This document shows positions 57,730 to 64,000 of a DNA stretch of 64,000 bases, piece after piece. This stretch comes from Triatoma infestans (taxonomy: Eukaryota > Arthropoda > Insecta > Hemiptera > Reduviidae). The translations under genes and the position numbers were made by a program. The stretch's first letter is position 1, and each line of letters opens with the position of its first letter. Below the pieces are notes generated by a model. It saw only the letters and a program-made list of their open reading frames with translations. It was not told where the DNA came from and ran no database searches. Location of the stretch: positions 48,273-112,272 of the forward strand of contig JAAEAF010003085.1 of the NCBI GenBank assembly GCA_011037195.1, given 5' to 3'.

Positions 57730-58430
57730 ACGTAAAAGTAATTTAGCTTTCTCTAAGATCTTACGCAAATTCATCATATTTGTTCCTCTAAACAAGGATG
57801 CAAAAATGTTGAGTGTTATGTAATTTGTTCAAATGAAATTTTGTTAAAAAACACTTTCATTTTTTTGCTGCATGTAAGGAATTTTAAAAATTCCTATATG
57901 ATACTTTTCTATGTAATTATTATTGGGTTGTGAGTAAAGTGAAACTTTATAAGGACCTTCAATTACTTAAAAAAAAAAGAAGCTTTGTCAAGAAGAGGAG
58001 GCAGAGAAACAGCCAATAAAAAAATAACACAAAATTAAAGTTTCTACCTCCAGAACACGAAGCGGCTTACATCCAACTTTTTTAGAACTTTAAACACTGA
58101 ACTTAATGGTGCAAAGTTTTTCCTTACTTAATACAAAAAATATCACTCGTTTAACTTTATAAAGTTAGGGTAAAATGAAATTATTAAAAAATATAGGCAA
58201 TGAAGTTAGCATTTTGAATGACGCTTTAAAATATTGATTTTTTTTTTTTTAAAGGTAATTAAATTGTTAAATAAAACATTACATTTACGACACATTTAAT
58301 GATTTACAAGAAAACCAAGTTTATTCATTTTATACAATTGAAAGTCACTGGCAACAATCAAACGAAACCACCTAGTTAATGTGGTGAACAGTCATTAAAC
58401 AGAACTCTGGATAGACCTGCTGATGTTGGA
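57730..58430. other. AT-rich DNA, nothing recognised
   Basis: No feature was seen. Confidence 0.5.
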
Positions 58431-58433
58431 ATA

Positions 58434-58678
58434 GCAGAGCTGGAAAACTTAAGACATTTTTGCCTTGATAGCCTGCTTCATTTTGTGATCATCGACCTGT
58501 TTCGGTAAGAGTGTATAAACTGACTTTTTGCTCGATGCAAATCTATGTTACCACCCAGTGCTTATGTTTATCTAAATATGTTACCACCCACATGGGCAAA
58601 ATGTTTATCCTGTGCGAACCGACAAAACCGGTCGATGACTCCAAAATCAAGCAGGCTGTAACGGAAATAAGATCTCTG
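58434..58678. mobile_element. Family A foldback element, copy 7 (old)
   Basis: The left arm has GCAGAGCTGGAAAACTTAAG, GATAGCCTGCTTCATTTTG and ATCATCGACCTGTTTCGG, but has lost stem II. The right arm has CATGGGCAAAATG, a diverged core, AAAACCGGTCGATGACTCC and AAGCAGGCTGTAACGGAAAT. It is heavily diverged with no intact core. Confidence 0.55.
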
Positions 58679-58799
58679 AAAGATCTCAAGAAAAATGGAT
58701 CTGGTTGTTACAATAGATTCAAAGTTTATGCACAGATTAACTGCGCGAATGTTTTCAATAACTTTCATTGTGCTGCATAGTTTTAATGTGGCACTATTC

Positions 58800-59345
58800 T
58801 AGATGGCGCTGCACATAATCGTGACCCGTGTTGATCTTCAAATTTGCCACAATAGCCCTTGCAAAGTAAGTTTTGAAAGGACCTAAATTTTCAGACGATT
58901 TGCCCATGATTTTCCGCTGGCTTTTGTATCTTCCTTTTCATTTGATATTATTGCCTCGCTTTTAGTCTTTAGCTCGGCTATAGCCTGCTGATAAAAGACT
59001 GGTATATTGGGTGACCTTAACCCACATCTATTCCCTTACCAGTTTATCAATTCTCTCATTACCATGGAGGGATATCGCAGTGACTGTATATCGACTGAAA
59101 CATTATCTCCCAGCCCTTTGTTATTATTTTACTAATTGGTCTTGCTACTATGTTTGGTGCTAATTCAGAATCAGCTGTTATAGGGGAACTTGGGGTCCCA
59201 ATCCCCAACTGCGAATCTACAAACAATAGAGCCTTGCATTTTGCAGTGTCTAATTTTTCAAGCCTTAAGGCTGTCTCGCTTATAGTTTTCACTTTTGCGT
59301 CCACTTTTGTAGCTCCAGTGCTCCAAGGCAATGCTCCCCTCAAAA
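58800..59345 (-). mobile_element. Non-LTR retrotransposon RNase H remnant (decayed)
   Basis: From 59343 down on the minus strand: KCKALLFVDSQLGIGTPSS, then ISKIITKGWEIMFQSIYSHC and DIPP, then after a shift GNERIDKLV. That is the RNase H order D-S-Q, then S-H-C-D-I-P-G-N-E-x-x-D-x-L. Further on, FARAIVANLKINTGHDYVQR is the segment before the Cys/His region, as also seen in the element at 32020. The first catalytic part is missing or broken. It is a truncated, dead copy. Confidence 0.75.
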
Positions 59346-59349
59346 TACC

Positions 59350-59590
59350 TTGGACAGAAGAACCTTGCTCCGATTTTTCTATTTGATCTGTCAGCTAAAT
59401 CATCTGTATAAAAAACCTAGCTGCTTAAAAGACTTAAGACTCTTGTAGGAATCGCTTCTCCTCTCCAAAGAGACGATACTTCTCAAAGTCGCTCAGGTGT
59501 ACTAGTAAAACCCCCACCAACATGTTTATGTTATTAATAAACATTGTAAAGTTGCAGTTCTCAAGAACATTTCTTGATTAAATTGTATTA
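59350..59590. other. Intergenic DNA, nothing recognised
   Basis: No feature was seen. Confidence 0.4.
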
Positions 59591-59594
59591 ATTA

Positions 59595-59632
59595 GAGTAA
59601 GACAAAATCATGTGAGTGTTTCAGACCAGATT
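59595..59632 (-). mobile_element. CA-repeat family 5'-end fragment
   Basis: AGAGTAAGACAAAATCATGT and GAGTGTTTCAGACCAGATTT match the start on the minus strand. Confidence 0.5.
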
Positions 59633-59634
59633 TT

Positions 59635-60645
59635 TGTTTTTTTTTTAAGAAATTCCGACTTAAATATATTATAGTTGGTTACCATGACTAATGCAACCCA
59701 CATGGTTCAGTGTGTTGGGTCTTGAAAACTATCTTTCTTATAAAAGTCTGGTATAACTGTCTAATAAGAAAATGTGGGGTAGAGAAGTATCATTACAAAA
59801 ACAGACACACACGCACTTACAGGACAAAATGAACACAGTACAAGTAACGAATAAGAACAAACGAATGTAGAAAGAAAGGGAAAAAAAGGATACGGCGCAA
59901 TGTAGCGGTGAAAAAAGAAAAGAGTAGAAAAAGAGAAAAAAGGAAGGAGAAGAGGAGGGGTGAAAGTAGAGGTTTCCGAAGTTAATGACCTGTAGTTGAG
60001 CATAGTAAATCTTTGTTCCAAAGTGACAGATGCAGGTATTTTTGCGGCGGCAACTGTAGAGTGAGGCAGAGTGTGTGTGTGATAGATTTCTTCAGTTGAA
60101 CAGCGAACCCTTGTCTAGTATGTGACCACCTTCTGTGGTGTGTGTATGTGTGTGCTGACAGCGCCTCCAACAAAATAACCCTCCATTCCTTAAACCACCC
60201 CCCACTCTTTCGGCACCAAAAGAGACAAAGAGAAAAAAAATTCACCAGCCTATTTCCTAAAGTTTACGTCGGAAACTCTACAATGCTCCAAAAAAAAAAA
60301 ACCACAAACGTATTGTTTGTTGAATAATGCACCAAAAAACACAACTGTGCCATTACTGATTTTCAACTCCTTAAACAAAAAAGAGAAACATAGCAAGTCT
60401 GTACAATTCACGTGGACGTACAGAAAATAAACTGTCTGGCTCTTTATTACTAATAACCAAACATTTTTTCTCAATTGTGTATTAGTTATGTGAATATGTA
60501 TATATTCGTATTTTTTTAACATCTAATTTTAACAAATGAAGAAGTAGAGAGGGGAGACAAGTAACTTACCAGGTAGATAAAAGTACGGTAATACAATGTA
60601 GACCAGAAGAGAACGCCAACTTCACATCCTTTGAAATTTGCTTCT
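59635..60645. other. Intergenic DNA, nothing recognised
   Basis: Purine-rich at 59870-59970. No gene was seen. Confidence 0.45.
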
Positions 60646-60650
60646 AATAG

Positions 60651-60680
60651 AAGCAGGCTGTCACGGAAAACATCTCTGAT
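60651..60680. repeat. Family A fragment ending at the element terminus
   Basis: AAGCAGGCTGTCACGGAAAA followed by CATCTCTGAT is the last 30 bp of the short arm. It stops at the same TCTCTGAT terminus as copies 1 and 2. Confidence 0.5.
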
Positions 60681-60744
60681 GAGGTAATATTCAAGTTTAA
60701 AGGAACACGTTGTAATCTTTTTTTGACCCATCACCTCTAGCCAT

Positions 60745-61530
60745 TGACTGTACTAATCACAGGTTGATTGAGGAAATTAAGGCTGACCATCCACTTGGTA
60801 TGCCAACTGATAGGATGTTGCCTAGGTTTCATTTTGAGAGGAACTTCCACACTGTCAAACACAGCTTGAGGCGAATGGGACGGTGACCCCACCCTTTCGG
60901 TAATTCGGTCTGATATGCGGATGGCTCCAAGATTCCGACGGGGTCGGAGTTAGGGTCTAGGGAGCAGATCTAGGAACAACTAGATCTGGCAAATTATGGC
61001 CAGTTGGAGGAAATACGCCACGATCATTCTGGCCGAAGTAGTGGCATTACAACTTTGTGTTAAGGAGATTCTAGGGCAAGGATTGAAGAAAAGTGGAATG
61101 GCCATATACTCCGATAATCAAGCAGCTTTGAAGGCACTTTCCTCCCTCCAAATAGTCGTCTGGTTGTGGGATTACCCAACTGCCCTAACCGAGGTGGGTG
61201 TTCGGAATAAGCTGACACTCGCCTGAGTGTCATGCATGGTTTCTCGCGAGAGGCATGCAGGGTTTCTATGCAATGAGAGTCGGATACCCTAGCAAGGGAA
61301 GGCTCGAAGGATACCTTCAAAGGTCACGAACCCTTCAAGTTCAGGAGCCTGATTCAAACTTCTATCAGAGGTTGGATAGAAACTCGTCTGCAATGGAGGG
61401 AGAGAACACCAAGAGAGAGGCCGGCTAAACTGTTTTTATTAAAAGATGTTTACTTAAATTCACCAGGGACGTACTATAAGAAGGAATATAAGATTAATAG
61501 TGGGTCTATTTACGGGGCGTCCCAATGTTT
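60745..61530 (+). mobile_element. RNase H-LINE family, copy 3, with RNase H domain (decayed)
   Basis: In order: IEEIKADHPLGMPTDRMLPR and FHFERNFHTV (the pre-RNase H linker), YADGSK near 60915 (start of RNase H), AEVVALQLCVKEIL and IYSDNQAALKALSSL (the two middle motifs), then DTLAREGSKDTFKGHEPF (last motif). After that FYQRLD and related sequence match 24592-25150 nearly word for word, which joins it to that family. Frameshifts lie after YADGSK and near 61200. This copy adds the RNase H part that the other two copies lack. Confidence 0.85.
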
Positions 61531-61534
61531 CCGC

Positions 61535-62035
61535 CGTCAATCTATTTTGTCCACTTCTCACAAATCTCCTATTTAATGGTTATCTTCCTATATGCTCCTT
61601 CCTCAGTCTTTCTTAGCTAATTCTCCCCAAACCATCTCAGTGTATGATTTCTGAACCCTTCCTTTACAGATAATAAGCTCGATCTTATCGTAGTATTCCA
61701 TATACGATTACTCTATGAATCTTGCCCTTGATTGGTTCTTCGAAGGTAACGCATCTTCACTGTTTGGATTAGGCTACGATGTTTCCAAGAAGCGAGGGCT
61801 CACGACACATTATTAGAACCGGAAGATAATAAAATTTTCTATATTATTAATGTGGCACCTTTAAATATTATTTGTTTTATTTATAAACCTTTTTCATAGC
61901 GTTTTCCTGCCAAAGATATCCATCCTACCATTTATTTTCATTTCCTTTTCGTTGTTCTTATTTCCATTTGGTCTTTTCATTTATATTACTATTAATTGTT
62001 AGCTAAACACATAAATGCCGATAACTGCTATTTGG
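61535..62035. other. Intergenic DNA, nothing recognised
   Basis: No feature was seen. Confidence 0.45.
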
Positions 62036-62039
62036 AACA

Positions 62040-62330
62040 TTTTTCCAGGAAAATTGATTTTTGGGGGTTCTAGGAGGAACGGCAACTTTATGCTTTAGTC
62101 TAAAAATTGCCAAATCATTATTATGTTCAGTTTCATCATCTATATAGCATGAAGGCACATTAAAAGTCTTGCTAGCATTCCAAATTACAAGAGAATAGGT
62201 TAGCCGGAAGTGGAATTTTCCACTTTCAAAGAATAGTTTTCCAGGTAATTGCGATTATCTTTAAAACGATACTTACGATTTTTCCTTAAACTTCGTGTAC
62301 TTACTATACTTAAAAAAATTTAAGCTGAAA
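62040..62330 (-). mobile_element. CA-repeat family, internal module
   Basis: TTTTTCCAGGAAAATTGATT, AGGTTAGCCGGAAGTGGAAT and ACTTACGATTTTTCCTTAAA match one module on the minus strand. Confidence 0.5.
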
Positions 62331-62334
62331 AGAC

Positions 62335-63045
62335 ATATGAGAGTTTTCATTATATTTTTACTTTTTTTCCCTTCAGATAAACACTAATTATACACAGATA
62401 ATGTCCAGTTAAATGAAAGTCTCATAGAGAGCGGCGCCAGGTGTTCTGTTAAGTAAAGAATATTTTTTTTTTAATGGAATAGTCCATTACTAATAAGTGG
62501 GTAAGAGGACTTAAAAAGAGGGAGCTTAAAAAATAAAATAAAACTAAATATTGACGAAAATATTCAAAGAAGCTGATGAATTAGGAGAACAATAAAAAAA
62601 AATAAATAAATAAATAAATAAAGAGGAGCAATTTCGGTTTAAAGGGAGAAGGATATAAATGGTGCGGTGGAATTCCAAGGTTTTTCATCTGTCCCCTCCT
62701 CCTTCTTTGTAGTATTTCTTTTTTGAGAAGAATCTTTTCCCAAATCTTTCTTTTTGAATTCATGGCCCAAATAAAATAGTTCTTAACCTTGCCCCATAAC
62801 TGCGCTTTATATTATATCGTGGGAAGAAGAAACAATATTATATACCAGAATCCTATTCATGTTTTTTTTTTGTTTTTTTGACGTAATATTTACTGAATGA
62901 AATTATAAATATCTATAATATATAATTGGTTATTTTAATTATTATAGAACAAAAAAAAAATTGAAATAAATCCGTTATAATGAAAGAAATGTTTAATTAA
63001 AATTATGTAAGTTGTTAAAAACCATAAAATTTAATTTTTACATTC
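62335..63045. other. AT-rich DNA, nothing recognised
   Basis: An AAAT repeat lies near 62597-62620. No gene was seen. Confidence 0.5.
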
Positions 63046-63049
63046 TCTT

Positions 63050-63440
63050 ATTGTGATCGTGTCAAATATTCGGTATCGAATTTTCACCGAGGAATATACG
63101 TTTCTAGGTCCTTTGAGTACGAAAAAAATCTTTTACTCCTAATGACAAATTTGTGTTCTAACACAAATATACAGACAGTGGGGGGACAATTGCCAACCTA
63201 CCAACCGAGGCAGATAGAGAATGATTAACTGTAGAGAACGCCCCGTCAATAGTACTGAACAACCAGACTTGAATTTCAACGTCTCCGATTGCTCAGTCCA
63301 TCTAAAAACATTTTTTTTTTTTTTTTCAGAAAATTATTACAATTAAAAGTGATTGGTTTTATATCTGGGCAGTCATTTTCCAGGAAATTCCAAAAAAACT
63401 CAATAACTATTCTGTAAAATCGCACTTCCGTTTACCCGAT
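63050..63440. mobile_element. CA-repeat family fragments, mixed orientation
   Basis: 63050-63150 matches the family end on the minus strand (TTATTGTGATCGTGTCAAAT, GGTATCGAATTTTCACCG). From about 63330 a module on the plus strand follows (CAATTAAAAGTGATTGG, then AATCGCACTTCCGTTTACCC). Confidence 0.45.
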
Positions 63441-63447
63441 TTTTTTT

Positions 63448-63571
63448 TTACATTCTCTTACTCCTAGTAAGAGGAAGTAATGTAATCGTGTCAAATTTTC
63501 GATATCGATTTTTCACCGGAAATATCCGTTTTTAGGTCCCCTGTGTCCAAAAAAGTGGTTTTTAGAAAATG

Positions 63572-63603
<32 letters not shown>

Positions 63604-64000
63604 CTGTGTGTGCGTGAACAGCATAGCTCAAAAACCAAAAATCGTAGAAAGTTCACACTTGATATTCCGTTTAGGTATCACCGAGGAATCTGACAATACG
63701 TTATCTGTCAAAATTCCTCAAACGGAAGTACCACTTTACTAGTTGGTTTTCTTCACTTTCTTGCAATTTTCTCAAAAATGGCTCCGACGATTTTCTTTAA
63801 ACTTGGTATATCAACTACGCATACAGGGTGCTACAACTTTTATTTGAATGATTTCTCTATGAAAATTCATTTAAGAGCACTTTTGGCGGTGGGGTGGGGT
63901 TAAGTTTTCATCTTATGTGCTATTGCAGTTAATTAGACAATTTTATCATCTAAATAATTAGTTAATTAAAATTAAATATGTTGTTGAAATTCCGAGTTTG
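63448..64000 (-). mobile_element. CA-repeat family copy, cut by the window edge
   Basis: It starts at 63450 with CTCTTACTCCTAGTAAGAG (perfect 8-bp end hairpin), then GTCAAATTTTCGATATCGAT, GTGGTTTTTAGAAAATGGTC, a GT run at 63573-63602 and ACGGAAGTACCACTTTACTA. Module sequence runs to the last base. It is close to the reference copy, so it is probably recent. Confidence 0.75.

Noticed and set aside
59150..59386. Plus-strand open frame of 78 codons
   Set aside because: It is the antisense shadow of the RNase H remnant read on the minus strand.

Overview
This window looks like non-coding, repeat-dominated DNA from a large, AT-rich animal genome, most likely an arthropod and probably an insect. 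The grounds are the base composition, the mix of decayed non-LTR retrotransposons (Jockey-like and RNase H-bearing), tRNA-derived SINEs and Penelope-like fragments, and the lack of any compact gene. The order cannot be settled from the sequence. I found no convincing host gene: open frames are short (130 codons at most), AT-biased and unlike known proteins, except where they fall inside decayed transposons.

Four layers of mobile DNA explain most of the recognisable sequence. (1) An interspersed repeat of about 1 kb, called here the 'CA-repeat family', occurs about 30 times on both strands and covers roughly a fifth of the window. It has a hairpin-ended 3' terminus, a CA/GT microsatellite at a fixed internal place, and two to three internal tandem modules of about 265-290 bp. 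The best copies are 7061-8078 and 32726-33740. (2) Two families of inverted-repeat (foldback) elements carry, in each arm, a sequence that reads as a type I hammerhead ribozyme core. Family A is at 1501-1858, 13969-14288, 18157-18462, 22465-22719, 24285-24574, 51731-52570 and 58434-58678, with fragments at 3790-3890 and 60651-60680. Family B is at 2007-2200, 27921-28235, 38928-39091 and 53937-54093. In both families one arm is longer than the other by a unique extension. Inverted pseudo-LTRs, a short extension at one end and a hammerhead match the known layout of Penelope-like elements (PLEs). (3) Decayed non-LTR retrotransposons supply the only recognisable protein remnants: RT with a YADD motif at 56930-57725; RT thumb and C-terminal pieces at 33785-35335, 43985-44830 and 48520-48985; RNase H or post-RNase H pieces at 12667-13155, 24592-25150, 28265-28580, 32020-32500, 58800-59345 and 60745-61530. 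(4) At least three tRNA-derived SINE types are present (22150-22350, 25945-26145, 32512-32720 with related bodies at 4063-4180 and 46785-46880).

Layout: 1-5 kb holds both foldback families and a SINE body; 5-8 kb two CA-repeat copies and very AT-rich DNA; 8.7-10 kb a more GC-balanced, unassigned stretch ending in a retrotransposon tail; 12-19 kb CA-repeats, an RNase H-LINE end and foldbacks; 21-25 kb is the densest ribozyme-foldback zone; 32.0-35.3 kb is a stack of five elements set end to end; 36-48 kb is CA-repeats and LINE remnants; 51-57 kb a foldback, CA-repeats and a Jockey RT; 58-61 kb a foldback and two RNase H remnants; 63.4 kb onward a CA-repeat copy that runs off the edge.

The most notable signal is that two otherwise different foldback families share one hammerhead-like core, with matching stem I pairing in family A and the self-complementary stem III ACCGGU.
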